64,000 nucleotides of DNA from Streptomyces rapamycinicus NRRL 5491 (GCF_024298965.1 NZ_CP085193.1:3286001-3350000), one strand, 5' to 3'. Numbered from the stretch's first letter, positions 1-8,380 are shown. Numbers and translations: made by a program. Notes: generated by a model not told the origin, from the letters alone.

Positions 1-594
1 GTAGTCGAAGGTGCCGCCGATGCCGACGCCCACGACCACGGGCGGACATGCCTGGGAGCCGGCCGTGAGGACGACCTTCATGATGTACTCCTCGATCTCG
101 GCGATCGAGGGGAACGTGAAGATCTCCAGTGCGGCCCACCGTCCGGAGCCGAGCGCCTTGGGCGAGCAGATGATCTCTACGTCGTCGGCGCCGTCGACCA
201 GGTCGAAGGTCACGATGGGCATGTCCTTGCCGGCGTGACCGCGCTCGTTGGTCAGCGGGTTGGTGACGTGTTTGAGGAGCGGCGGGTCGGACGCGGCCAC
301 GAGCTCGGCGAACCCGTCGCGGATCGCCCGCTTGACGTCGCCGTCGAACCTCGCCTGGGTCCCGACCCGGATCTGGTACGTCGGCACTCCGGAGTCACTG
401 CAGAGGAAGTGCCCGCGTTCCTCGGCCGCGGTAGCGTTGGCCACCATCAGGTCCAGGGTGTTGCGCGCGACGGGGTTCGTCTCCCGGGTCCGGGCGCCCG
501 CCAGGGCCTTCTTCGCGTCGGCGGGCACCGCCCGCAGCGACCGCGCGTACATCTGGGACGTGACGCTTTTCAGCACGTCATAGGTGATCGCCAA
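1..594 (-). CDS. Class I fumarate hydratase / tartrate dehydratase alpha-type protein (partial, 3' end outside window)
   Basis: The reverse strand reads open from a TTG at 594 to the window edge (198 codons). The product resembles the N-terminal catalytic (alpha) part of Fe-S-dependent class I fumarases and L(+)-tartrate dehydratase, which hydrate or dehydrate C4 dicarboxylates. Motifs seen are CSDSGVPTYQIRVG, where the Cys is a candidate [4Fe-4S] ligand, and the later SPKALGSG and ACPPVVVGVGIGG segments. The TTG start is preferred because AGGAGG (revcomp of 604-609) lies 9 nt upstream. It is divergent from the MFS importer at 769, and a dyad in the shared spacer suggests co-regulation. The substrate could be fumarate, tartrate or a substituted C4 acid; the sequence does not decide. 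Confidence 0.8.
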   Translation of the reverse strand, partial: MAITYDVLKSVTSQMYARSLRAVPADAKKALAGARTRETNPVARNTLDLMVANATAAEERGHFLCSDSGVPTYQIRVGTQARFDGDVKRAIRDGFAELVAASDPPLLKHVTNPLTNERGHAGKDMPIVTFDLVDGADDVEIICSPKALGSGRWAALEIFTFPSIAEIEEYIMKVVLTAGSQACPPVVVGVGIGGTFDY

Positions 595-660
595 GGTTTC
601 GTTCCTCCTGTGGCTCTGACAACGCCGACTCAACGAACCTAGCGCGGAAAATCGCAACAA

Positions 661-690
661 TCAAAAAGTTAGGTCATTGACTTTTGCCTG
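661..690. promoter_or_regulatory. Candidate GntR operator between divergent fumarase and MFS genes
   Basis: The AT-rich island in the 594-769 spacer holds the dyad GTCA-T-TGAC (673-681), nested in a wider imperfect inverted repeat (CAAAAAGT ... ACTTTTG). The 8-mer GTCATTGA recurs on the opposite strand at 2939-2946, upstream of the GST-led operon. A regulator of the GntR family is encoded next door. The operator role is inferred from position and symmetry. Confidence 0.4.
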
Positions 691-768
691 GTCGCTGCCT
701 AGCGTCCTCGCCAGCGCCGCGACGGTGCGTCTCTCCGTCGCGAACTCTCAACGATGAGGAGCCAGCCG

Positions 769-2097
769 ATGGCGACGGAAGCCACGCCGGATACCCGGCC
801 GGAGAGCACTGGGCGCCCGCAGTCCGACGCGGTCTACCGGAAAATCAAGTGGCGCATCCTGCCGCTGCTCGTGGTGTGCTACGTGGTCGCGTTCATCGAC
901 CGTTCCAATATCGGGTTCGCGAAGCTCGAGTTCTCCGCGGACCTCGGATTCTCCGACGCGGTGTTCGGTCTCGGAGCGTCTCTGTTCTACCTGGGATACG
1001 TGCTGTTCGAGGTGCCGAGCAACCTGATGCTGCACAAGGTCGGGGCCCGCAAGACGTTCCTGCGGATCATGGTGCCGTGGGGCCTTGTGTCCGCGGTCAC
1101 CGCCTTCATGGCGTCCCCGGGCCACTTCTACGCGGTGCGGTTCCTCCTCGGCGTCTTCGAAGCGGGCTTCTTCCCCGGGGTCCTGCTCTACCTGTCGTAC
1201 TGGATCCCCTCGAAGCGGCGGGCGAGCACTAACGCGACGTTCCTGTCCGCGATGGCGATCTCGGGTATCGTCGGCGGCCCCGTATCCGGCGGGATCATGG
1301 ACGCCATGGACGGCTTCGGGGGCATGGACGGCTGGCAGTGGGTCTTCCTGGTGGAGGGGTTGCCTGCCTGTCTGCTCGGCGTCGTGGTGTACTTCGTGCT
1401 CAGTGACGGCCCGGAGTCGGCGCGCTGGCTCAGCGCGGACGAACGCCGCCTCGTGGCCGACGAGGTCGAGGGCGACCGGCCCACCGGGGACAATGTCCCG
1501 CACTCCTACGGCGCCGCCCTGCGCAATGGGCGGTTCTGGGGTCTGGCCGCGCTCGGTTTCGGCATCATGACCAGTACGAGTGGCCTGTTCCTGTGGCTTC
1601 CCACGATCCTGAAGGACGCCGGCTCGCTCAGCGTGGTGCAGATCGGGCTGCTGAGCGCGGTGCCGTTCGCCGCGGCGGTCGTCGTCCAGTACCTCAACGC
1701 CCGCCATTCGGACCGGACCCAGGAGCGCCGCGTGCACGCCGGACTGCTCGCCCTGGTGGGAACCGTCGGCTGGCTTCTGCTGCCGCTGGTAGCGCGGCAG
1801 ACCGGGCTCGCGCTCGTGGTCCTCACGCTGATCGCCGTGGGAACGATGGGAGCGATGGGACCCTTCTGGAGCATGCCGGCCGCGCTGCTCACGGGTACCG
1901 CGGCTGCGGGTGGTATCGCCACCATCACCGCCTTCGCGGGCATCGGCAACCTGATCACGCCCGCCGTCACCGGATGGCTGAGCAGCGCGACCGGCACTCA
2001 GGCGTACAACCAGCTGCTCTACGGGGTGGTTCTGGGAGTCGGCACGTTGCTGATGTTCCTCCTCATCCGTCCGGAGCGCACCGGGGCCAGGGCCTGA
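769..2097 (+). CDS. MFS transporter, anion:cation symporter (ACS) type
   Basis: The 442-aa protein should import an organic anion (tartrate-, phthalate- or glucarate-like) with protons at the cytoplasmic membrane. It shows about 12 hydrophobic segments. The N-terminal region after VYRKIKWRILPLLVVCY carries FIDRSNIGFA, characteristic of ACS-family permeases, followed by GYVLFEVPSN and the GARKTF loop. ATG at 769 is chosen over the ATG at 754 because AGGAG (757-761) sits 7 nt upstream of 769 and overlaps the earlier ATG. It is followed by the GntR gene and lies divergent from the fumarase-like gene. The most likely role is uptake of the substrate of this catabolic cluster. The exact substrate cannot be read from sequence. 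Confidence 0.9.
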   Translation: MATEATPDTRPESTGRPQSDAVYRKIKWRILPLLVVCYVVAFIDRSNIGFAKLEFSADLGFSDAVFGLGASLFYLGYVLFEVPSNLMLHKVGARKTFLRIMVPWGLVSAVTAFMASPGHFYAVRFLLGVFEAGFFPGVLLYLSYWIPSKRRASTNATFLSAMAISGIVGGPVSGGIMDAMDGFGGMDGWQWVFLVEGLPACLLGVVVYFVLSDGPESARWLSADERRLVADEVEGDRPTGDNVPHSYGAALRNGRFWGLAALGFGIMTSTSGLFLWLPTILKDAGSLSVVQIGLLSAVPFAAAVVVQYLNARHSDRTQERRVHAGLLALVGTVGWLLLPLVARQTGLALVVLTLIAVGTMGAMGPFWSMPAALLTGTAAAGGIATITAFAGIGNLITPAVTGWLSSATGTQAYNQLLYGVVLGVGTLLMFLLIRPERTGARA

Positions 2098-2134
2098 CCC
2101 GCACGTGTCCCCGCCGTACGACCGGTTTGCAACA

Positions 2135-2878
2135 ATGGCCGATATGGCTATCACCCCTCACGGCAACAGCGCCGGCGTTGCCCGATACAGTCAGTTGGCC
2201 ACGATCTTCCGGCGGCGTATCGAGTCGGGTCACTGGGTCGTGGGGGAGCGCATTCCCACCGTTGTGGAGTTGGCGGAGGAGTGGAGTGTCGCGCCCGCCA
2301 CGGTCCGGCAGGCGCTCGGACTGCTCGAAGAGGCCGGGCTGATCGAGCGGTACCGGGCCAAGGGAACGTTCGTCAGGCGGCGGCCGCAGCAGGATCTGTG
2401 GTGCGAGGTCCCCACCGACTGGAACGGCCTGTTGCTCTCCCCTCCCGGCATCGAGGTCGAACTGCTGTCGAGTGACGTCGCTGCCCAGCCGCCGTATGTC
2501 GAGCACGCCGACGGTACGTCGGCGCCGTCGTACCGGCACTGGCGGCGGCGCCACTCCCGCGACGGGCGTCCCTACTACCTGGGCGACGCCTACATCGCGG
2601 AGCGGTGGGCCGCGCGGATCACGGACGAACAGCTCGCCGAGAACACGACGCTGCGGATGCTCAAGGAGATGCCGGGCCTGCACCTGGCCACAGTGCATCA
2701 GACCCTCACGATCGTGATGGCCGACGTCGAACTCAGCAGCGACCTCGATGTCCCGCTGAACTCGCCGATCGCGCGGCTCCAGCGCACGGCGGTCGACGCG
2801 GAGGGGGTCGTGGTCTTCGTCGGGGACGGCATGTACCGAGGTGACGTGGTCCGACTGGACATCTCCGTCCACTCCTGA
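2135..2878 (+). CDS. GntR-family transcriptional regulator (HutC/UTRA subfamily)
   Basis: This is a 247-aa DNA-binding regulator. A winged helix-turn-helix occupies about residues 17-80 (YSQLATIFRRRIESG, then VAPATVRQALGLLEEAGLIE and GTFV). A UTRA-type ligand domain follows from about residue 95 (SYRHWRRRHSRDGRPYYLGD to the C-terminus). HutC-type proteins usually repress catabolic genes and release DNA on binding a pathway intermediate. It sits between the importer and the GST-led operon, so it is the obvious local regulator. The start is uncertain: ATG at 2135 or 2144, or GTG at 2105; none has a good ribosome binding site, so it may be co-translated with or closely follow the MFS gene. Confidence 0.9.
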   Translation: MADMAITPHGNSAGVARYSQLATIFRRRIESGHWVVGERIPTVVELAEEWSVAPATVRQALGLLEEAGLIERYRAKGTFVRRRPQQDLWCEVPTDWNGLLLSPPGIEVELLSSDVAAQPPYVEHADGTSAPSYRHWRRRHSRDGRPYYLGDAYIAERWAARITDEQLAENTTLRMLKEMPGLHLATVHQTLTIVMADVELSSDLDVPLNSPIARLQRTAVDAEGVVVFVGDGMYRGDVVRLDISVHS

Positions 2879-2921
2879 CGCCGGGGCGACTTGCCGCCGG
2901 CGGGGACAACCTTTACCGTAA

Positions 2922-2953
2922 AAAGCTATAAAGCTGTATCAATGACTTAGGAG
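2922..2953 (+). promoter_or_regulatory. Candidate promoter/operator and RBS of the GST-led operon
   Basis: An AT-rich stretch (AAAAAGCTATAAAGCTGTAT) is followed by ATCAATGAC at 2938-2946, a one-mismatch version of the dyad at 673-681 on the other strand, and then AGGAG (2949-2953). A repressor bound here would cover the ribosome binding region of the GST-like gene. The role is inferred. Confidence 0.4.
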
Positions 2954-2958
2954 TGTTG

Positions 2959-3606
2959 GTGCGACTGTTCTGGTCCCCGAAGTCACCGTTCGTCCGCAAG
3001 GTCATGGTCGTACTGCACGAGACGGACCAAGTGGGCGACGTCGACACCGTGCGCACTCCGGTGCAGATGGCCGAGCCCAATCCCCAGGTGCTGGAGGCCA
3101 ATCCGCTCAACAAGATCCCCACACTGCTGCTCGACGACGGGCGGGTCCTGCTGGATTCGCGGGTGATCTGCGAGTTCTTCGCCCGAAGGGCGAATGACAC
3201 GGCGCTGTACCCGAACGACGACGCGGGCTACTTCGAGGCGACCTCGCTCCAGGCCCTCGGCGACGGCCTGCTCGACCTGCTCCTCGTGTGGCGCAACTGG
3301 CATCGCGACCGCGGGCTCGCCCATGACGCCGCCGACCCCTACCTCGACGCCTTCGGCCTGAAGGTCACCACGACGCTCGACCACCTGGAGTCCCGCGCCG
3401 GCGAACTCGGCGAGCGCTTCGACATCGGCCGGGTCTCGATCGCGATCGCCCTGGCGCACCTGGACTTCCGCTGGGGTGTCCTGGACTGGCGCGCTGGGCG
3501 GCCGAACCTCGCCGCATGGCACGCCGAGGTGTCCGACCGCCCGTCGATGCGCGCTACGCGGATCCTCGACGACTCCGCCACTCTCGCCGACGGGAGCGCG
3601 TCGTGA
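2959..3606 (+). CDS. Glutathione S-transferase family protein (YibF-like)
   Basis: The 215-aa protein has a thioredoxin-fold GST N-domain beginning FWSPKSPFVRKV, then NPLNKIPTLLLDDG (the cis-Pro/glutathione-binding segment) and LLDSRVICEFF. An all-alpha C-domain follows and contains IAIALAHLDFRWG, much like E. coli YibF. Such enzymes conjugate, isomerise or remove glutathione adducts in the cytoplasm. GTG at 2959 is chosen because AGGAG ends 5 nt upstream; GTG 2953 and TTG 2956 lie in or against that Shine-Dalgarno. Its stop overlaps the CoA-transferase start (GTGA). GST-like enzymes are uncommon in mycothiol-producing Streptomyces, and the GshB homologue at the end of the same operon makes a real glutathione-dependent step plausible. 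Confidence 0.85.
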   Translation: MRLFWSPKSPFVRKVMVVLHETDQVGDVDTVRTPVQMAEPNPQVLEANPLNKIPTLLLDDGRVLLDSRVICEFFARRANDTALYPNDDAGYFEATSLQALGDGLLDLLLVWRNWHRDRGLAHDAADPYLDAFGLKVTTTLDHLESRAGELGERFDIGRVSIAIALAHLDFRWGVLDWRAGRPNLAAWHAEVSDRPSMRATRILDDSATLADGSAS

Positions 3607-4772
3607 CGGGCCCGCTGACGCACGTGCGCGTCCTCGACCTGAGCCGCATCATGGCAGGGCCGTGGGCCGGACAGGTGCTCGCCGACCTCGGCGCCGACGT
3701 CATCAAGGTCGAACGGCCCGGCACCGGCGACGACACCCGCTCCTGGGGACCGCCGTTCCTCGACACGGAATCCGGCTACTTCCTCTCCGTCAACCGAGGC
3801 AAGCGCTCGGTCACCGCGGACCTCGCCACCGACGAGGGACAGGAACTCGTCCGCAGGCTCGCCGCCACCAGCGACATCGTGCTGGAGAACTTCAAAGCCG
3901 GCACGCTCGACCGGTACGGACTGGGCTACGAGGACCTGCGGGCCGTCAAGCCCGACCTCATCTACTGCTCGATCACCGGCTTCGGCCAGACCGGCCCGCG
4001 CCGCGACCAGGCCGCCTACGACTTCATGATCCAGGCTATGGGCGGGCTGATGAGCGTCACCGGCGAACCCGACGGCCGCCCCGGAGGAGGCCCGCAGAAG
4101 GTCGGCATCCCGGTGGTGGACCTCTTCACCGGCATGTACGCGGCCACCGGGGTCCTGGCGGCCCTCGCCCACCGGGACCGCACCGGGGAGGGTGACCACA
4201 TCGACCTCGCCATGCTCGATGTCCAGGTCGGCATCCTCGCCAACCAGGCGATGAACCACCTGATCTCCGGGGACGTGCCGGTCCGCCGCGGCAACCGTCA
4301 CCCGAACATCCAGCCCCAGGACGTGTACCCCTGCCGGGACGGCCACCTCGTCGTCGCGGTCGGCAACGACGGCCAGTTCGTCCAGTTCTGCGAGGCACTC
4401 GGCAAGCCCGAACTCGCTACCGACCCCGACTACGCCACCAACAAGGCCCGCGTGCGCAACGTCGAAGCGCTCACCGCCCTCATCCGGGAGACGCTGGCCG
4501 GCGGCGATCTGGAGCACTGGCTGCACGAACTCGGCAGCCGTTCGGTGCCGTGCGGTCCCATCAACACCGTGCCGATGGCCTTCGCCGACGAGCAGGTGCG
4601 CCATCGCGGCATGGTCCGAAAACTGCCGCACCCGACCCTGGGTTCCGTTCCCCAGGTGGTCAGCCCTCTGCGCTTCCGCAACGCCGCGCTCGACTTCGTC
4701 ATGGCCCCGCCGCTGCTGGGACAGCACAGCGCAGAGGCCACCGACGGTCTGACAGCTCGCAACCGCACCTGA
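3603..4772 (+). CDS. Class III CoA-transferase (CaiB/BaiF family)
   Basis: The 389-aa enzyme should move CoA between an acyl-CoA donor and a carboxylic acid, activating or recycling a pathway acid. Family features are VRVLDLSRIMAGPWAGQ near the N-terminus, DLGADVIKVERPGTGD, SVNRGKRS, ENFKAGTLDRYG, and SITGFGQTGP before the region containing Asp173 (PVVDLFTGMYAA). Asp173 corresponds to the catalytic Asp of formyl-CoA transferases. The GTG start overlaps the GST stop by 2 nt, so translation is coupled. The acid is unknown. The neighbouring lactonase-like and CMD-like enzymes suggest ring- or lactone-derived dicarboxylates. Confidence 0.92.
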   Translation: MTGPLTHVRVLDLSRIMAGPWAGQVLADLGADVIKVERPGTGDDTRSWGPPFLDTESGYFLSVNRGKRSVTADLATDEGQELVRRLAATSDIVLENFKAGTLDRYGLGYEDLRAVKPDLIYCSITGFGQTGPRRDQAAYDFMIQAMGGLMSVTGEPDGRPGGGPQKVGIPVVDLFTGMYAATGVLAALAHRDRTGEGDHIDLAMLDVQVGILANQAMNHLISGDVPVRRGNRHPNIQPQDVYPCRDGHLVVAVGNDGQFVQFCEALGKPELATDPDYATNKARVRNVEALTALIRETLAGGDLEHWLHELGSRSVPCGPINTVPMAFADEQVRHRGMVRKLPHPTLGSVPQVVSPLRFRNAALDFVMAPPLLGQHSAEATDGLTARNRT

Positions 4773-4822
4773 CGAACCGACCCCCCACCTCTGTGAACCA
4801 TCGAGAAGCAGGAGAGCCCTTC

Positions 4823-5452
4823 GTGCCCCGCATCCCCCTGTTCGACCCCGACACGATGACTCCGGAGCAGGAGAGGGTCTACCGCGACATCGTGAACGGC
4901 CCTCGTGCCCGGCTGGTCGGACCGCTGCGAGCGGCGTTGCACCGGCCCGAACTCGCCGACCGCTGGCAGCGCTTCGGCGAGATACTGCGCTACGGCACCA
5001 GCCTGCCCGACTGCCTCAACGAACTGGCCATCCTGGTCGTGGCCCGGCACTGGACCGCCCAGCTCGAATGGTCGATCCACGCGGACGCCGCGCTGCGCGC
5101 GGGTCTGGAACCCGAGATCGTCGACGCCCTGCGCACCGGCGAGCCCCCGGTCTTCCACGACCAGGACGCCTACGACGTCCATGAGTTCGCCCGCCGGCTC
5201 CAGCAGACCGGGGATGTCGACGAAGAGGTGTACCAGCGGGTCTGGCGGCGCTGGGGGGAGGTGGGCGCCGTCGAACTCTCCTCTGTCGTCGGCTACTACA
5301 CGCTCGTCGCCATGACCTTGAACGTCCACCGGATCCCGGCGCCCGGCGGCGAGCGCCCGCTGACGTCCTCCGGCGGGCCGGTGCGCCGGCTCGTGGAACT
5401 GCCCGAAGCCGTTCTCGGCGCGCCTGCCACGATGACACCGACGGCGGGCTGA
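4823..5452 (+). CDS. Carboxymuconolactone decarboxylase-like (AhpD-fold) protein
   Basis: The 209-aa protein has the CMD/AhpD helical fold signature: LNELAILVVARHWTAQLEWSIH, then ALRAGLEPEIVDALRTGEPP, and a second helical segment ending VELSSVVGYYTLVAMTLN. The usual AhpD CxxC is absent, so it is not a peroxidase partner; a decarboxylase or a ring-fission-product enzyme is more likely. The GTG start (4823) has GGAGAG about 8 nt upstream. It follows the CoA-transferase after 50 nt and precedes the amidohydrolase by 3 nt, in the same operon. Its activity is unproven. Confidence 0.8.
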   Translation: MPRIPLFDPDTMTPEQERVYRDIVNGPRARLVGPLRAALHRPELADRWQRFGEILRYGTSLPDCLNELAILVVARHWTAQLEWSIHADAALRAGLEPEIVDALRTGEPPVFHDQDAYDVHEFARRLQQTGDVDEEVYQRVWRRWGEVGAVELSSVVGYYTLVAMTLNVHRIPAPGGERPLTSSGGPVRRLVELPEAVLGAPATMTPTAG

Positions 5453-5455
5453 ACC

Positions 5456-6349
5456 ATGTCCACCACCGCAAACACCGTCCCGGCGCGCCTGCCCAGGCGT
5501 GCCGCCCGCGACTTCCCGGCAGGCGCCTGGGACTGCCACTCCCATGTCTTCGGCCCCTTCGACCGGTTCCCACCCGGGCCGTCCACCTATCCCATTCCGG
5601 ACGCACCTCCCGCGACGTACCTCGACATGCTCGACCGCACGGGCACCACACGCGGCATGCTCGTTCACCCGGCACCCTACGGAAACGACACCAGCGCGCT
5701 GGAACACGCCCTGGCACAGTCGCACGGCCGGGCCGTGGGCGTGGCCACGGCCACCGCCGACTGCCCCGCCGACGAGCTGGCACGCCTGCACTCCGCCGGT
5801 GTCCGGGCCCTGCGGTTCAACGACCGGATCGCCCCCTCCACCGGCGCGCGTTTCCCCGGCGCCATCGGAACCGAGGCCTTCCGCGCACTGGCACCGGCCA
5901 TGCGCGAGCTGGGTATCCACGCGCAGATCTGGGCGGGGCTGGACGACTGCGTCCGGCTGGTGGACGAGTTCGCCGACACCGATGTACCGATCGTCCTGGA
6001 CCATATGGCCCAGCCCGACGTGGCCGCCGGCCCCCACTCGGCAGCCTTCCGCGCCCTGCTCGACCGAGTGCGGGACGGCGCTGCCTGGGTGAAGCTGACC
6101 CTGTGCCGCGTGGGAGACCCCGCGCGCGGCTACGCGGATGCCCGCCCGTTCCACGACGCTCTCGTCGAGGCCGCGCCGACCCGGCTGCTGTGGGGCTCGG
6201 ACTGGCCCTTCGTCCGGATGGGAGAATCCGCCCCCGACGTCGCCGACCTCGCCGACATCTTCTGCGACTGGGTGGACGACGTCGCGCTGCGCCAGAGGAT
6301 CCTGGTGCACAACCCGCAGCGGCTGACGGACACCGGGCCCGCCGCATGA
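5456..6349 (+). CDS. Amidohydrolase, 2-pyrone-4,6-dicarboxylate lactonase (LigI)-like
   Basis: The 297-aa TIM-barrel hydrolase shows the metal/substrate motif DCHSHVFGP near residue 26, a barrel strand VPIVLDHMAQPD with a conserved His, and LWGSDWPFVRMG near the C-terminus supplying the catalytic Asp. This pattern fits the COG3618/LigI branch, which opens lactones and related esters, such as pyrone dicarboxylate or lactones from sugar-acid breakdown. It lies 3 nt after the CMD-like gene, and its TGA overlaps the ATG of gshB (ATGA). The specific lactone is not known. Confidence 0.88.
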   Translation: MSTTANTVPARLPRRAARDFPAGAWDCHSHVFGPFDRFPPGPSTYPIPDAPPATYLDMLDRTGTTRGMLVHPAPYGNDTSALEHALAQSHGRAVGVATATADCPADELARLHSAGVRALRFNDRIAPSTGARFPGAIGTEAFRALAPAMRELGIHAQIWAGLDDCVRLVDEFADTDVPIVLDHMAQPDVAAGPHSAAFRALLDRVRDGAAWVKLTLCRVGDPARGYADARPFHDALVEAAPTRLLWGSDWPFVRMGESAPDVADLADIFCDWVDDVALRQRILVHNPQRLTDTGPAA

Positions 6350-7284
6350 GACTGCTGTTCCTCGTCAGCCCGCCGGACCGGCTCGACCCCGCTCACGACT
6401 CCTCCATCGCGCTGATGAGAGCAGCCACCGCGCGCGGCCATCAGGCACTCATAGCCGAAATGCGCGAACTGTCCCTACGCGACGGCCACGTACTCGCCCG
6501 CGCCCACGCGGCCGACCTCCGTTCCGGCTCCCTGGGCCGCGGCCGGGCCGAGGTCCTGGACCTGGACGACGTCGGCCTCGTGCTCGTACGCACCGATCCC
6601 CCGGTGAACGACGACTACCTGCGGGCCACCTACCTCCTCGACTTCGCGCAACGCCGTGGCACCCCCGTGTGCAACAGTCCCGACGCACTGCGGAACACGA
6701 ACGAGAAGCTCTTCGCGCTGCACTTTCCCGACCTCATCCCCGAGACCGTGGTGAGCGCCTCCGCGGCGGAGCTGGCCGACGCGGTGGCGCGATGGGGGCG
6801 CGCGGTCCTCAAGCCCACCGATGCCATGGGCGGACGTGGCGTACTACTGCTGGAACACGGACACCCGAACCTCGCCGGCCTGATCGAGGTCGGCACCGCG
6901 CGGGGACGGCGACAAGTGGTGCTGCAGCGTTTCGTCGACGACGGCACCCACAGTGACCGAAGAGTCCTTGTCGTCGACGGTGAACCGGTCGCCGCGCTCC
7001 GCCGAACAGCCAAGGCGCCCGACTTCCGCTGCAACATGGCCGTCGGGGCCTCAGCAGCCCCGGTACCCCTCTCGAAGACCGACCGCGCGATCTGCGCGAC
7101 GCTCCGCCCCGAGCTGATCGGGCGCGGTATCGGCTTCGCTGGAATCGACCTCATCGGGGACCGGCTCATCGAAGTGAACATCACCAGTCCGACGGGACTG
7201 AGGGAAATCGACGGTGGCCCCATGGAAACGGCGGGGCGGGTGGCCGACGCCGTCCTGCGACGCCTGCTGGCCCACGCCCGGTGA
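6346..7284 (+). CDS. gshB: Glutathione synthetase-like ATP-grasp ligase
   Basis: The 312-aa protein matches the length and layout of proteobacterial GshB (E. coli 315 aa), which joins gamma-glutamylcysteine and glycine using ATP. The pre-ATP-grasp domain has DSSIALMRAATARGH and VLVRTDPPVNDDYLRATYLL, then NSPDALRNTNEKLFALHFPD and PETVVS. The ATP-grasp core shows VLKPTDAMGGRGVLLL, RVLVVDGEPVAALRR, FAGIDLIGDRLIEVN and ITSPTGLREID, all aligning by eye with GshB. ATG at 6346 overlaps the upstream stop. No GshA is visible in the window, so it might ligate another gamma-glutamyl or dipeptide substrate. Streptomyces normally rely on mycothiol, so this looks horizontally acquired with the GST. Confidence 0.85.
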   Translation: MRLLFLVSPPDRLDPAHDSSIALMRAATARGHQALIAEMRELSLRDGHVLARAHAADLRSGSLGRGRAEVLDLDDVGLVLVRTDPPVNDDYLRATYLLDFAQRRGTPVCNSPDALRNTNEKLFALHFPDLIPETVVSASAAELADAVARWGRAVLKPTDAMGGRGVLLLEHGHPNLAGLIEVGTARGRRQVVLQRFVDDGTHSDRRVLVVDGEPVAALRRTAKAPDFRCNMAVGASAAPVPLSKTDRAICATLRPELIGRGIGFAGIDLIGDRLIEVNITSPTGLREIDGGPMETAGRVADAVLRRLLAHAR

Positions 7285-7318
7285 GCCGTGCCCTTGCCGG
7301 AAATGTCATCCGTGCAGC

Positions 7319-8374
7319 TCACGCCGCATGTTGATATTCGTGGAGGATGCCGCCGAGGCGATCGTGTCGGCGTATGTCGAGGCGGGCTAACGTGTCCGGG
7401 TCGTCGATCGGCGGGGGCAAGGGGTGCAGCGGTCTGGCGTTTGCGATGCCCGGGTGTGGTCGGTGTCCGTTGTAGAAGGACTCGAACTCGCGCAGGGCGT
7501 GGAGGAGATGTCGCTGGTTCCAGATCAACGTCCGGTCCAGGAGCTCGCGGCGACAGGTCTGTATCCACCTTTCCGTGATCGAGTTCATTCTGGGCGTCTG
7601 GATGCCGCTGAGGACGACTTCGATCCCTGCGTCCTTGAGGACGGTATCGAATAGGACGTTGCCGGGTGAGGCGTTGGTGCCGGAGCGGTAGCCCTCGCGT
7701 GCGGCGGGGTCGATCGTGTGCTGAAGGCGGCCGTCGTGCCCGGCGGCCGGCCAGCCGGGTTCGTTCGGCGGGCGTTTGCGGCGGGGCGGGGTTGTGTCCT
7801 TGACCGGCGGATGGTCGGGGTCGACATCCGGTTCGGGTGTCCAGGCCCGGCGGCGCGCCCAGGTCTCGTAGTCGGTGGAGTCGATGGCCAGCACCCCGGT
7901 GAGGGGGAACTCTTCGGGGAGGGAGGCGTCCAGGAGACGCCCGGTGAGAGCGCTGAGGGTGATCGGTTCGTAGGGGCAGTCCTGGTGGGGGCATGGCGTG
8001 TGCTTGCCGTCCGCTGCCGGGTCACCGTCGGGAGCGGTTGGTGGGTGGGGGTGGTTGTGGGGGATGGCGAGGGTGCCGGTTTCGAGGGCGTGGCTGAGGC
8101 GGGTGTAAGCGTGCCAGAGCATCCGGTAGGTCGCCTGGCCGGTGAGTCCGAGGTCGCGGCGGGCGGTGTGGGGCAGCTCGGCGAGGGTGTGGAGGACCTT
8201 GGTGAGGTGCATCTCCTCCAGCCGCAGCGCGTGGACGGCCAGTCCGGTGAGCATGGCGCGGGCGGTGAACTCCCTGGGTGCGCCGGTGTGGTGGTGCAGC
8301 GTGGCTTCGACGGCGGGCAGGAGACCGCTGCCCTCGACCAGCAGGGTGGCTCGGCGCAGGGCCTGGGCAAGGGT
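7319..8374 (-). pseudogene. Chimeric, 5'-truncated transposase remnant
   Basis: One open frame joins pieces of two transposase families. The N-terminal two thirds resemble a Streptomyces DDE transposase (LPHTARRDLGLTGQ, LAIDSTDYETWARRRAW, DGRLQHTIDPAAREGYRSGTN, SPGNVLF). From about 7660 down it switches to the C-terminus of an rve/IS3-type integrase (FDTVLKDAGIEVVLSG, PRMNSITERWIQTCRRE with the DDE Glu, FESFYNGHRPHPGI). At the 5' end the frame runs back past ATG 8254 through TLAQALRRATLLVEG and then hits a TAA (complement of 8375-8377), exactly where a dispersed GC-rich repeat begins. Both partners therefore lack essential parts, and activity is unlikely. No clear terminal inverted repeats were found. 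Confidence 0.75.
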
Positions 8375-8380
8375 TTAATC

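Noticed and set aside
748..2154. 468-aa open frame on the minus strand opposite the MFS gene
   Set aside because: Composition is His/Arg/Gly-rich antisense noise from GC3 bias; the plus strand encodes a clear 12-helix transporter.
4430..6310. 626-aa minus-strand open frame
   Set aside because: Antisense of the CMD-like and LigI-like genes, whose catalytic motifs are intact on the plus strand.
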